A DNA stretch of 29,899 nucleotides from Caribbeanibacter sp964518305 (lineage in GTDB: Bacteria; Gemmatimonadota; Gemmatimonadetes; Palauibacterales; Palauibacteraceae): contig CAZFDK010000029.1 of the NCBI GenBank assembly GCA_964518305.1, forward strand, positions 1 through 29,899, in the 5' to 3' direction. The notes under the pieces are model-generated. The model was not told where the DNA came from. It made no database searches and worked only from the letters and a program-made list of their open reading frames with translations. Below, piece after piece: positions 7,755 to 15,895 of this stretch. Position numbers and translations under genes: made by a program. Positions within the stretch are counted from its first letter, which is position 1. Every line of letters begins with the position of its first letter.

Positions 7755-9743
7755 TCAGAAGTTTATTTCTTGAGTGTCGGTGGTCTCGTTGCCGGCCGCG
7801 TCGGTGACGGTGATCCGCACTGCATCGGCGCCGCTGTCCCGGGTCCGGAGGTTGTGCTCGCCGGACGCATCGGAGCCGCTCACCGGGGAGGTCTCCTCGT
7901 CCAGCACGGTGCCGCCGCTGTCCAGCAGCTCCGTCGTGACGCTCGCAAGGTCCCCGTCGGCGTCCGAGACCGCCCACGTCACGTCGGCCCGGGACCACGG
8001 GCCGGTCGTCCGGGTGCTCACAGTGAAGGTGTCGATCGTCGGTGCGGTGTCGCCGCTGGTGTCGTTGCTGACGGTGACCGTGATCGAGCTGGTCGTCGTC
8101 TGGCCGGCGCTGTCCGTGGCCTTCGCCTCGAGCGTGTGATCGCCGTCGCTCACGCCCGACGTGTCCCAGCTGTCCTCGTAATAACCGCTGGTGGAGTCGT
8201 AGGTGGCAGTCCGCTCGGAGCCGCCGTCGATCGAGTAGGTCACCTCCAGGGTTCCGGCATCGTCCTCGGCGTCCGACGCGTCGATCTGGACGGTGATCGT
8301 CCCGCTGACGGTCTCTCCCTCCGTCGGGTTCACCCAGGAGACGGACGGTGGATCGTCGGTCGAGCCGCCGTCGCTCGAACCGAAGGTCGCCAGCACCAGC
8401 GGCTCGGGGTTGCTGTCCGGGTCGCCGGTGTCGCCGCTCTGCCAGTTCGACTGTGCCTGGCCATTGTCGATGAGCGCCTGCCGGATGTTGTGGACGTCCG
8501 TGGCGTCCAGGTTGTCGTCGCCGTTTGTGTCGTTGCCGTTCTGAACGATGTAGAGCGCCGCGGTGCCCGCCACGTGGGGTGACGACATGCTGGTGCCGCT
8601 CTTGTTGCCCGTGCCCCCGTCGTTGGTCGTCGAGAGCACGGAGACGCCGGGGGCCGCCACGTCGATCGCGGCGCCGGGCGAGCTCACCGGGTTCCCGGAG
8701 ACGACGCTCTGGCTGAAGTTCGAGAAGCACTCCGCGAAGGTGTCGTCCTCGACCTGTCCGCAGCCCGTGAACAGCTGCGAGCCGCCGTTTCCGCCGTCGA
8801 TACCGTCGAAGTCGGCCATCGCCGAGACGGTGGCCGCCTCGGGGTAGGCGGCGGGGATGAAGTCGTCGGAGGTGCCGAAGGTGCCGTCGGAGCCGTAGAC
8901 ATCGGCCCCGTCGTTGCCGGCGGCCACGGCGTAGTAGACCCCCGCGTCGACGCTGTTCTGGATCGAGGTCCGCATCGAGCTGCTCGTGCCCTGCGCCCCG
9001 AGGCTCATGTTGGCGACCTCGAAGGTGCTGGCGTTGCTGGTCACGTAGTCGATGCCGCAGACCACGCTCGAGATTGTCCCGCTGCCGCCGGAGTCGAGCA
9101 CCTTGACGGCGTGGACCCGGGCGCTCGGCGCCGCGCCTACTACGTGGCTCGAATTGTCGATCGCCGCCGCGGTGCCGGCCACGTGGGTGCCGTGGCCGTT
9201 GTCGTCGTTGGTGGTGCTCTTGCCGTCGTCGATGCAGTCCTTACCGGCCTGGGCGTCGAGGTCCGGGTGGTCGAGGTCGATGCCCGTGTCGATGATCCCG
9301 ATGTCCACGTCCATCGCGTCGTCGGAGCCATCGACGTTGGCGGTGTTGTTCTGGTCGACCTCGATCCGGTCGATACCGGCGGGGAGCGTCTGGTCGATAG
9401 CGTGGACGGCCTGGTCGCGCTCGACCAGCACGACCCGGGGATCGCCTTCGAGTGCCCCGATCCGGCCCTCAGCGACCGGCCCGGCGAAGCCGAAGAGTGC
9501 CGTGCCGTAGGCGTAGCGGGGCTCGACGCCCAGGTCCTGCGCGATCGCGGCCGCCCGATCTCTGTTCTCGGCGTGCTGGCCGGGTGCGAACTCGCGGTCG
9601 AGCTGGACGATCACGTCCACCTGCTGCTCGGTCGCGGTCAGCCCGGGGCGGGCCTCCGGCGAGGTGGTGGTCGTGGGGTCGTCCTGACAGGCGAGGGCGG
9701 CCAGGGGAAGAGCAACGAGGAGCGCGAGCGAGCGTCGCGACAT
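7755..9743 (-). CDS. Subtilisin-like (S8) serine protease lipoprotein with Ig-like C-terminal domains
   Basis: 662 residues from the ATG at 9741-9743, backed by GGAGG seven bases upstream. A signal peptide ends at LAALAC, so Cys19 is a likely lipid anchor. Residues 42-115 form an inhibitor-I9-type propeptide. The catalytic domain has Asp152 (IIDTGID), His184 (NGHGTHVAG), the oxyanion Asn277 (VAAGNDG) and Ser385 (SGTSMSSPHVAGTAALY), so the triad is intact. Directly after the serine helix lies DTNGDDNLDATD (about 405-416), which fits a dockerin/EF-hand-like calcium loop. Two C-terminal beta domains follow (about 460-560, 565-660) of bacterial Ig-like/cadherin style. It probably degrades extracellular protein while attached to the cell surface. 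It converges with the dehydrogenase gene. Confidence 0.94.
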   Translation of the reverse strand: MSRRSLALLVALPLAALACQDDPTTTTSPEARPGLTATEQQVDVIVQLDREFAPGQHAENRDRAAAIAQDLGVEPRYAYGTALFGFAGPVAEGRIGALEGDPRVVLVERDQAVHAIDQTLPAGIDRIEVDQNNTANVDGSDDAMDVDIGIIDTGIDLDHPDLDAQAGKDCIDDGKSTTNDDNGHGTHVAGTAAAIDNSSHVVGAAPSARVHAVKVLDSGGSGTISSVVCGIDYVTSNASTFEVANMSLGAQGTSSSMRTSIQNSVDAGVYYAVAAGNDGADVYGSDGTFGTSDDFIPAAYPEAATVSAMADFDGIDGGNGGSQLFTGCGQVEDDTFAECFSNFSQSVVSGNPVSSPGAAIDVAAPGVSVLSTTNDGGTGNKSGTSMSSPHVAGTAALYIVQNGNDTNGDDNLDATDVHNIRQALIDNGQAQSNWQSGDTGDPDSNPEPLVLATFGSSDGGSTDDPPSVSWVNPTEGETVSGTITVQIDASDAEDDAGTLEVTYSIDGGSERTATYDSTSGYYEDSWDTSGVSDGDHTLEAKATDSAGQTTTSSITVTVSNDTSGDTAPTIDTFTVSTRTTGPWSRADVTWAVSDADGDLASVTTELLDSGGTVLDEETSPVSGSDASGEHNLRTRDSGADAVRITVTDAAGNETTDTQEINF

Positions 9744-9890
9744 TGGGATCCTCCGGCAGGGGGAAGCGAGCACCGGAATCGTTTGCGGAAACAATAGTCG
9801 GTGACGGGGACTGCGTCACCCGGGTCGGGATCACGACCCGCTCGGGTGAGCTGCTACGGTCGACGGAGCCCGTTGCCGACCGACCGGAGG

Positions 9891-10073
9891 CTACGGGCTC
9901 AGGTCCCGCCACCATCCCCAGTTACGGCCCGCGAAGGCTCCTCCTCCCGCGAACAGTGCGATGGCCGCCCAGTCGGGCCATCCGGCCGGCTCGATCAGGT
10001 AAATGCCCGCTCCCACGGCCGCCAGGCCGAGCAGGAAGGGCCCCGGCTGCGCGTCGCCCATGATCTTGCCCAT
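9891..10073 (-). CDS. Small two-helix membrane protein, unknown
   Basis: 60 residues. Two hydrophobic segments (about 12-28, FLLGLAAVGAGIYLIEP, and 34-48, WAAIALFAGGGAFAG) are joined by a short Pro/Trp turn, and the C-terminus is WGWWRDLSP. The pattern is that of a short inner-membrane hairpin protein. The ATG at 10071-10073 has only a distant GGGGAG; an ATG four codons in is an alternative. I do not recognise a family. It sits upstream of the protease on the same strand, about 150 bases away. Confidence 0.5.
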   Translation of the reverse strand: MGKIMGDAQPGPFLLGLAAVGAGIYLIEPAGWPDWAAIALFAGGGAFAGRNWGWWRDLSP

Positions 10074-10160
10074 CTGCTATCCCACTCCCCGTCTCCGCGG
10101 AAACGTATGTCGGCTACGACCGGGATGAGAGTAGGCCCCGGGCGACGGGCTCGACAGATC

Positions 10161-10175
10161 CCCCGGCGGCCGGGG
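10161..10175 (-). terminator. 6-bp GC hairpin
   Basis: CCCCGG, CGG loop, CCGGGG. It lies between the 22-aa ORF and the 60-aa membrane protein gene on the minus strand. The bases that follow (GATCTGT) are not T-rich, so termination is only a possibility. Confidence 0.25.
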
Positions 10176-10336
10176 TGGCGACAGGGGCCGAATATGCCCC
10201 GACGTACGAAGGCCCGGCACGACCGGGGAGCTCGGCGCTCAGACGCGTCGCTCTCGATTCCCCCTCGGTTGCCGACAGGGGGCCTGGTCGTACCGGGCCG
10301 ATCCCGGCGTCCGGCCGGAAGCGTTGGGCGTCCTCG

Positions 10337-10405
10337 TCAGTGCCCCCTGGGATCCAGGAACGCGATGCCCAGCATCGTGGTCAGACCGATCGCGAGTATG
10401 CTCAT
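10337..10405 (-). CDS. Candidate 22-residue hydrophobic peptide
   Basis: A 23-codon frame from the ATG at 10403-10405 to TGA at 10337-10339, encoding MSILAIGLTTMLGIAFL followed by DPRGH. GGGGAGG lies eight bases upstream of the ATG, one of the clearest ribosome binding sites in the window. The first 17 residues are hydrophobic enough to enter a membrane, with a short polar tail, like known small membrane regulators or accessory subunits. A GGCCGC/GCGGCC hairpin (10441-10456) lies 36 bases upstream. It could also be a leader peptide, but no regulated gene follows closely. Size precludes family recognition. Confidence 0.5.
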   Translation of the reverse strand: MSILAIGLTTMLGIAFLDPRGH

Positions 10406-10440
10406 GGTGGGTTCCTCCCCGTGTGGTGATGTATGACTCG

Positions 10441-10456
10441 GGCCGCGTCGGCGGCC
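10441..10456. promoter_or_regulatory. Perfect hairpin upstream of the 22-aa ORF
   Basis: GGCCGC, GTCG loop, GCGGCC: six perfect GC pairs with a tetraloop. On the minus strand it precedes the ribosome binding site of the small ORF by about 21 bases. It could be an operator dyad or a leader structure. Confidence 0.35.
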
Positions 10457-10484
10457 GTTGCTCTCTGCTTCTCTCCCTTCTGCG

Positions 10485-10503
10485 CCCCCCACTACGAGGG
10501 GGG
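10485..10503. terminator. G6/C6 stem-loop downstream of the GIY-YIG gene
   Basis: CCCCCC, ACTACGA loop, GGGGGG. It lies about 100 bases past the stop of the 10600-11694 gene on the minus strand and may end that transcript. On the plus strand it is followed by AGGGAAGCTTGTTTC. No proper U-run exists on the minus side. Between it and the gene is a purine-rich stretch (10533-10590), pyrimidine-rich in the minus transcript. Confidence 0.35.
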
Positions 10504-10599
10504 AGGGAAGCTTGTTTCAGAACGAAGCCAAGCGGGGGGGAGAAGCGGGGAAGGGAAGGAAGGACGGGGAGCCGGCGGGGGAGAAGCGGGTCGGTCGCC

Positions 10600-11694
10600 T
10601 CAGGCCACGTCCCGGCGGTCCTCGCTCAGCCGCTCGACAGCTCCCTCGGCGTCCAGCTCGTCCATCGGCAGCACGGTCCCCTCGTTCTCGTTCTCCTCGA
10701 GCCAGCGGCTGACGATGAGGCTCGGGACCAGCTCCTCGCGGGGGAGGGCGGCGGGCGACCTGAGCTCGGCGATGCGGAGTGCGTAGCAGACGTCCTCCAC
10801 GGCATCGCGCCAGCGGGTCTCGTCGGTCCAGTCCGCGGAGCGGGTGGAGAGGACCCGCCCTTTGGCAACGGGCATCAGGAGCCGGTGGGTGGACCGGGCG
10901 TGGGGGAGGACCAGGAGCCAGGACCGGTCGAGGATCGGGTTCTCCAGCGCGAAGCGGTACCCGTCGAGCTCGTCCAGCCACTCGATCCGGTTCTGGAAGT
11001 CGGCGGCCGCCTCGAAGGCCAGCTCCTCGGCTGCGTCGTCTCGCTGTGCCGCAAGGTCCGCCCGCGCGTCGGTGGCCGCCGCGGAGCTCTCGAGCACCTC
11101 CACCGCGGCCTCCATCTGCTCCCGGTAATCGTTGAGGCCCGTGTCCTTGACGCAGGGCGCCGAGCACAGCCCCAGCCCGCGCTGGATGCAGGCCGATCCC
11201 TCGGGGTCCGGCTCCAGGCGGCCGGTGCAGCTCCGGAGCCGGAAGATCTTCTCGGCCAGCCGCGCGACACGCCGAGGGAGCTTGCGGCTCCGGAAGGGAC
11301 CGAAGTAGCGGGCGGAGCTCTTTCGCGCGGCCTGTACCACCCGGAAGCGCGGGTAGGGCACGGAGAGATCGACCTCCAGGTACCACGCCTCGCCGCTGTT
11401 CTTGAGCGCCCTGTTGTACTCGGGCTGCTCCCGGAGGATCGCGCGGGCCTCGAGCAGTCGGGCTTCGAGGTCGCTGCCGGTGCGGCGGATCTCCACCTCG
11501 GAGGCGCAGCCCAGCATCTCCGACAGGCGGTCGCTGTCCGGCCCGCCCCCGTAGAAGTAGCCGCGGACCCGCCGCTTGAGGTTCACGCTCTTCCCGACGT
11601 AGAGGAGCTGCCCCGCGTCGTTCCGGAAGCGGTACACGCCGGGGGCGCCGGGAAGGTCGCTCGGGACCCACTCCGGAACCGGGGATGAGGACAT
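10600..11694 (-). CDS. GIY-YIG nuclease, UvrC N-terminal-half/Cho-like
   Basis: 364 residues. The first 100 match the UvrC 3'-incision domain: GVYRF (19-23) and LYVGKS (31-36) as the GIY/YIG pair, Arg in NLKRRVRGYF, metal-binding Glu near 77 (DLEARLLEA) and the PEYNRALK ending. Four cysteines at about 156, 169, 177 and 181 match the spacing of the iron-sulfur ligands of UvrC. A UVR-like helix pair follows (about 225-257, AEELAFEAAADFQNRIEWLDEL). The RNase H-like second nuclease and helix-hairpin-helix domains of full UvrC (about 600 residues) are missing, as in the repair endonuclease Cho; the last 110 residues are unassigned. It may make a 3' cut in damaged DNA loaded by UvrAB. The ATG at 11692-11694 has GAGG upstream. 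Confidence 0.82.
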   Translation of the reverse strand: MSSSPVPEWVPSDLPGAPGVYRFRNDAGQLLYVGKSVNLKRRVRGYFYGGGPDSDRLSEMLGCASEVEIRRTGSDLEARLLEARAILREQPEYNRALKNSGEAWYLEVDLSVPYPRFRVVQAARKSSARYFGPFRSRKLPRRVARLAEKIFRLRSCTGRLEPDPEGSACIQRGLGLCSAPCVKDTGLNDYREQMEAAVEVLESSAAATDARADLAAQRDDAAEELAFEAAADFQNRIEWLDELDGYRFALENPILDRSWLLVLPHARSTHRLLMPVAKGRVLSTRSADWTDETRWRDAVEDVCYALRIAELRSPAALPREELVPSLIVSRWLEENENEGTVLPMDELDAEGAVERLSEDRRDVA

Positions 11695-11840
11695 GGATAC
11701 CTCGCCGCGCTACGGTCTGCGCGGACGGGTGGGACGGCGCCAACGTGGGGAAGGGCGGGGAGGCGGTCAACCCGGGAGACCTGCTGGTCGAACGCCGGCC
11801 GTGCTCCGGAGCTCTCCCGAGCTCTTCACCCGGGGCTCGC

Positions 11841-12914
11841 TCAGACCCCTCCCCACACGATGACGGCGGCCAGGGCCAGCAGCATGAGCGTCCAGATCGC
11901 CAGGGCCCAGCGCGTGGCACGCTTGGCCCGCCGGGCCTCCCACCACCGGTTGGGCCGCACTCCCTGGAGGACGAAGGTCGCCACCCCGGCGAGGTTGACC
12001 CCGATGAGGTTGGTGAACGTGAGCACCGTGGCCCCGAGGGCCTGTCCGGTGTAGCCGGCCCCGACCAGAAGGCCGGCGGTCACCAGCGGCGGCACCAGGG
12101 CCACGGCCACCATGACGCCGATCACCGCCTCGGCCACCCCGCCGGTGAAGGCCAGCGTGCCCGCGGCGCCGGCGGCCAGCGCCAGGCCGACGTTGGCCAG
12201 TCCCACCTCCGAGCGGTAGGCGATCTGCGGCAGGTCCGGGGTCACGGGCAGCAGGGTTCCCAGGACCACCGAGAGGGCGAAGGCGGTGACGAGCCCCACG
12301 GCGGCGGTGCGGACCGAGCGGAAGGCCAGGTCGGCGTCGGCCAGGGTGGTGGCCAGGGCGATGCTGGTCAGGGGTCCGAGCAGGGGGGCGATGACCATGG
12401 CGCCGATGATCACCGCCACGTCGCCGTTCAGAAGCCCGAAGGCGCAGACCACCGCCGAGAGGGCGATCATCACGACGTAGACGGTGTTCAGCGATGCGCC
12501 GCCCGAGAGGTCCTCGTAGAGCTCCGCCCGGCTCACCCGGCGCGTGGCCCCCTCCTCCTCTTCCTCATCCTCTTCTTCACCCGCGGGAGGCGCCGACACC
12601 TCACCGCCATCCTCTTCCTCCTCTTCCTCCTCGGGCTCCGGTCGGGGGATGGAGGCTTCCACCGGGAGGAGGAGCATGCGGAAGCCCTCCCGGCTCGCGA
12701 AGGAGGTCTCCAGGTCGTCCAGCAGGGGCTCGGCCTCCTCGGCCTCGAGGACGATGTTGAAGCGGAGCAGCTCCAGCTCCTCGCCGTCCTCTCCCCCGGT
12801 GACCTCGACGCCGGGCTCCTTCCAGGCCTCGCGGGGAGCGTGCTCCTCCACCACCGAGCGATACGTCTCCTCGGCGTCGGCCGGGAGTCGGACCTCGACG
12901 AGTCGCAGGGCCAC
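11841..12914 (-). CDS. DUF389 family multi-pass membrane protein
   Basis: 357 residues. The N-terminal soluble part (1-90) has the alpha/beta look common to this family, followed by a highly acidic linker (about 93-122) with two runs of Glu/Asp. The C-terminal part has about seven membrane helices and the family hallmark IIGAMVIAPLLGPL, plus AVALVPPLVTAGLL and TNLIGVNLAG. The function of DUF389 proteins is not settled; they are inner-membrane proteins proposed to be transporters or to bind nucleotide. The start is GTG (12912-12914), seven bases after AAGGGGGA. It lies 146 bases upstream of the GIY-YIG gene on the same strand, but nothing links them functionally. Confidence 0.85.
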   Translation of the reverse strand: MALRLVEVRLPADAEETYRSVVEEHAPREAWKEPGVEVTGGEDGEELELLRFNIVLEAEEAEPLLDDLETSFASREGFRMLLLPVEASIPRPEPEEEEEEEDGGEVSAPPAGEEEDEEEEEGATRRVSRAELYEDLSGGASLNTVYVVMIALSAVVCAFGLLNGDVAVIIGAMVIAPLLGPLTSIALATTLADADLAFRSVRTAAVGLVTAFALSVVLGTLLPVTPDLPQIAYRSEVGLANVGLALAAGAAGTLAFTGGVAEAVIGVMVAVALVPPLVTAGLLVGAGYTGQALGATVLTFTNLIGVNLAGVATFVLQGVRPNRWWEARRAKRATRWALAIWTLMLLALAAVIVWGGV

Positions 12915-12985
12915 GGTCGTCCCCCTTCAGACGAGCCGGCGCAATGCCACGGTCGCTCCGGTCCCCCGTCCTGGTGCCGGGATGA

Positions 12986-15895
12986 TCAGGCCGAGGACGA
13001 GACGGGGGCGCCCGCCGGCCGGGCGGTCTGCTCGTCCCGGGGCACGAGGTGCTCGTACAGTTCGCGGAGGCCGGCCTCGATGTCGCTTCCCAGGTGGAGG
13101 CGGAGCACCCGCCGCCCGCGCCCTCGCAGGGCGCGCTCGTCGCCCAGGGCCTGTGCGCCCCGGAGGTCGCCGAAGGCGTAGGGCTCCCCCGGCACGTCCA
13201 CGGTCTCGCCGGAATCTGCGGTGAGCAGAAGGAACACCCCGCGGTCCGGACCGCCCTTGTGGAGCTGGCCCGTGGAGTGCAGGTAGCCAGGGCCGTGGGA
13301 GAGCGTGGTGGCGACGCCCAGACGGTCGCGGAGCCGCGCGCGCACCGTCTGGAGCGCCGCGCGTCGCTCCGACGTGGGGCGGAAGAAGGAGAGCAGGGCC
13401 AGGTAGTCGCCGGTGTCCACGCTCTCCAGAATCGCCTCCAGGACCTCGTGGGGTCCGCCGCGGGATACGGAGCCGATCCAGGCCGCCTCGCGGTCGGCGT
13501 ACAGCTCGAGGTGCTCGCCGCGGGCGACCGGCTTCTCTCGCGGCAGCTCTCCCTCCTCGGTCAGGTGCTCCAGCAGCCCGGCCGTCTCCTCTTTGCTCGC
13601 CTGCACGTCGGGCTCGTCGAACGGGTTCACCCCGAGGACACGGCCGGCCGTGGCCACGGCGATCTCCCAGCGCAGGAACTCGGCGCCCAGGTCGTGGGGC
13701 TCCCGGAGCTGGATCTCCAGCACGGGGTGGCCGGCCTCATGGAGGCTCTCCAGACGCCGGGCAGCGTCCAGGTCCTGCGCGTCGCGGGTGTGGAGGCGGA
13801 CGAAGACCCGGTCGTCGCCGTACGCCTCGGGCCCTTCCAGCTCCTCGCCCACCACGGGCACCAGCCCGCCGCCCTCCTTGCCGGTGCTCTCGGCCAGCAG
13901 CTGCTCCAGCCACAGCGGGAACGGCTCGAGCTCGTCGGAGGCGACGACGGTCACCTTGTCCCGGCCGTCCTCCGCCAGGGCTCCCAGCGTCGCTCCCAGG
14001 CGCACCGCCCGGTTGGCGGCGGAGGGCACGGATCCGTCATGCCAGCGGCGGAGGTCGCCGGCCCGGCGGAGGAGCTCCTCCACCTCGACGCTCAGGAGCG
14101 CGGCCGGGACGAGCCCGAAGAAGGAAAGCGCCGAGTAGCGACCGCCCACGTCCTCCGGGTTCTCGAACAGCGCCCGGAAGCCGCGGTCCCGGGCCTCCCG
14201 CGCCAAGGGCGTGCCCGGATCGGTGACGGCGGCGAAGCGGTCGGCGATCTCTCCGGCGTCGGTGCCGACGAGCTCCTCGATCCGGCTTCGGAAGTGCCGG
14301 TACAGGGCGCGGGTCTCCACGGTCCTTCCGGACTTGCTGGCCACGATCACCAGCGTGCGCTCGAGGTCCAGCCTCCGTTCCGTCTCTCGAATGGCGTCCG
14401 GGGAGGTGTCGTCCAGGACCGTGAGATCGGGACGTCCCGCCTCCGCCCCGAAGACGCCCTCCAGCACGCGGGCCGCCTGACAGCTTCCGCCCATGCCCAG
14501 GAGCAGCACGTGCTCGAACTCCGGCGGCCCCACGTCGTCGGCGAAGGAGTGGATCTCGTCCAGGCGGTCCGCGAACGCGTCGGGCAGGCCCAGCCACCCG
14601 AGCCGGTTCGAGATCGCCTCCCGGACCTCCGGGTCGTCGCTCCAGATGGCGGGGTCGGCCCCGTTCAGGCGACGCGCGAATTGACGGCGCTCCAGGGAGT
14701 CCAGCGTCTCCTCCACGTCAGCCTCGTGGTCGCCGAGCAGGGCGGCATGTCCGGCGGAGGGCCACCCGGCGTGGTCCTCGTAGCGCTCGGCCAGGGTGGC
14801 CATGAGGGAGTCGTAGGGATCGATGAACTTCCGGACGCCCTCGTGCAGAAGCTGCTCGGTGACGTGCTCGAAGTCGATGCCGACCTCCGACAGCCTCTCC
14901 ATGACCCGGCGGGCCTCGTCCACCCCGTCCTCCACGGTGGTGGCCACCGTGCCGTGGTCATCGAAGGCGCGGATGGTCCGCTCCGGCAGGGTGTTCACGG
15001 TGTGCGGTCCGATGAGCGGCTCCACGTATCGGATGTCGCTGTACAGCGGGTCCTTGGTGCTGGTGCTGGCCCACAGCATCCGCTGCACGTGGGCGCCGGC
15101 GTCCTCCAGCGTCTCCCAGCGGTCGCTGCTGAACAGCTCCTGGAAGCGGCGGTAGGCCAGCTTCGCGTTGGCGATGCCCGCGCGGCCCATGAGGGCCGAG
15201 ACCTCGTCCCCCGCCGCGCCGGACTGGATGCGGCGTCCGAGCACGCCGTCCACGAGCACGTCGATGCGGCTCAGGAAGAAGCTGGCCACCGACGCCACGT
15301 CCTCGAGGCTCTTCCCCTCCTCGTGGCGCCGCTCCATGGCCCGCATGTAGGCCCGGGCCACGGCCTCGTAGGCGTCGATGGAGAAGAGCAGGGTGATGTT
15401 CACGTTCACCCCGCGATAGAGCAGCTCCTCGATGGCCGGGACCCCGGCGTCGGTTCCCGGGATCTTGATGAAGACGTTGGGTCGGTCGACGGCCCCGTAC
15501 AGCCGCAGCGCCTCCTCCACCGAGCCCTCCGTGTCGTGGGCCAGATAGGGGGAGACCTCCAGGCTCACGAAGCCGTCGGTGCCGCCGGAGCCGTCATAGA
15601 CGGGCCGGAGCACGTCGCAGGCGTCCCGGATGTCGTCGACCACCAGCCGCTCGTAGATCTCGCTCACCGGGAGGCGGCGGTCCATGAGCCCGGCGATCTG
15701 GTCGTCGTACTCCGAGCCCCCGGTGATGGCCTTCTGGAAGATGGAGGGGTTGGAGGTCACGCCGCGCAGCCCCTCGTCGCGGACGCGCCGCTCCAGCGCG
15801 CCGCTGTCGATCATCCCGCGGGTCAGGTTGTCGAGCCAGTAGCTCTGTCCGTGGTCGAGGAGTCTAAGTATAGGTCTGTCAGCGGCTTGCGACAT
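12986..15895 (-). CDS. Bifunctional transaldolase / glucose-6-phosphate isomerase
   Basis: 969 residues joining two enzymes. Residues 1-370 are a transaldolase: QSYWLDNL start motif, GVTSNPSIF (45-53), Schiff-base Lys144 in NVFIKIPGT, then NVNITLLFS and SRIDVLVD. It moves a dihydroxyacetone unit from sedoheptulose-7-phosphate to glyceraldehyde-3-phosphate. Residues about 390-960 are a phosphoglucose isomerase with SIS-type sugar-binding segments: LLLGMGGSC (464-472), VASKSGRTVET (518-528), TDPGTPL and GGRYSALSFFGLVPAAL. Together they turn pentose phosphates into glucose-6-phosphate/fructose-6-phosphate exchange. Fusions of this kind are known in several phyla. The GMGGS loop is followed by CQAAR where SLAPE is common. 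The ATG at 15893-15895 has AGGA nine bases upstream and gives the usual family start. Confidence 0.93.
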   Translation of the reverse strand: MSQAADRPILRLLDHGQSYWLDNLTRGMIDSGALERRVRDEGLRGVTSNPSIFQKAITGGSEYDDQIAGLMDRRLPVSEIYERLVVDDIRDACDVLRPVYDGSGGTDGFVSLEVSPYLAHDTEGSVEEALRLYGAVDRPNVFIKIPGTDAGVPAIEELLYRGVNVNITLLFSIDAYEAVARAYMRAMERRHEEGKSLEDVASVASFFLSRIDVLVDGVLGRRIQSGAAGDEVSALMGRAGIANAKLAYRRFQELFSSDRWETLEDAGAHVQRMLWASTSTKDPLYSDIRYVEPLIGPHTVNTLPERTIRAFDDHGTVATTVEDGVDEARRVMERLSEVGIDFEHVTEQLLHEGVRKFIDPYDSLMATLAERYEDHAGWPSAGHAALLGDHEADVEETLDSLERRQFARRLNGADPAIWSDDPEVREAISNRLGWLGLPDAFADRLDEIHSFADDVGPPEFEHVLLLGMGGSCQAARVLEGVFGAEAGRPDLTVLDDTSPDAIRETERRLDLERTLVIVASKSGRTVETRALYRHFRSRIEELVGTDAGEIADRFAAVTDPGTPLAREARDRGFRALFENPEDVGGRYSALSFFGLVPAALLSVEVEELLRRAGDLRRWHDGSVPSAANRAVRLGATLGALAEDGRDKVTVVASDELEPFPLWLEQLLAESTGKEGGGLVPVVGEELEGPEAYGDDRVFVRLHTRDAQDLDAARRLESLHEAGHPVLEIQLREPHDLGAEFLRWEIAVATAGRVLGVNPFDEPDVQASKEETAGLLEHLTEEGELPREKPVARGEHLELYADREAAWIGSVSRGGPHEVLEAILESVDTGDYLALLSFFRPTSERRAALQTVRARLRDRLGVATTLSHGPGYLHSTGQLHKGGPDRGVFLLLTADSGETVDVPGEPYAFGDLRGAQALGDERALRGRGRRVLRLHLGSDIEAGLRELYEHLVPRDEQTARPAGAPVSSSA

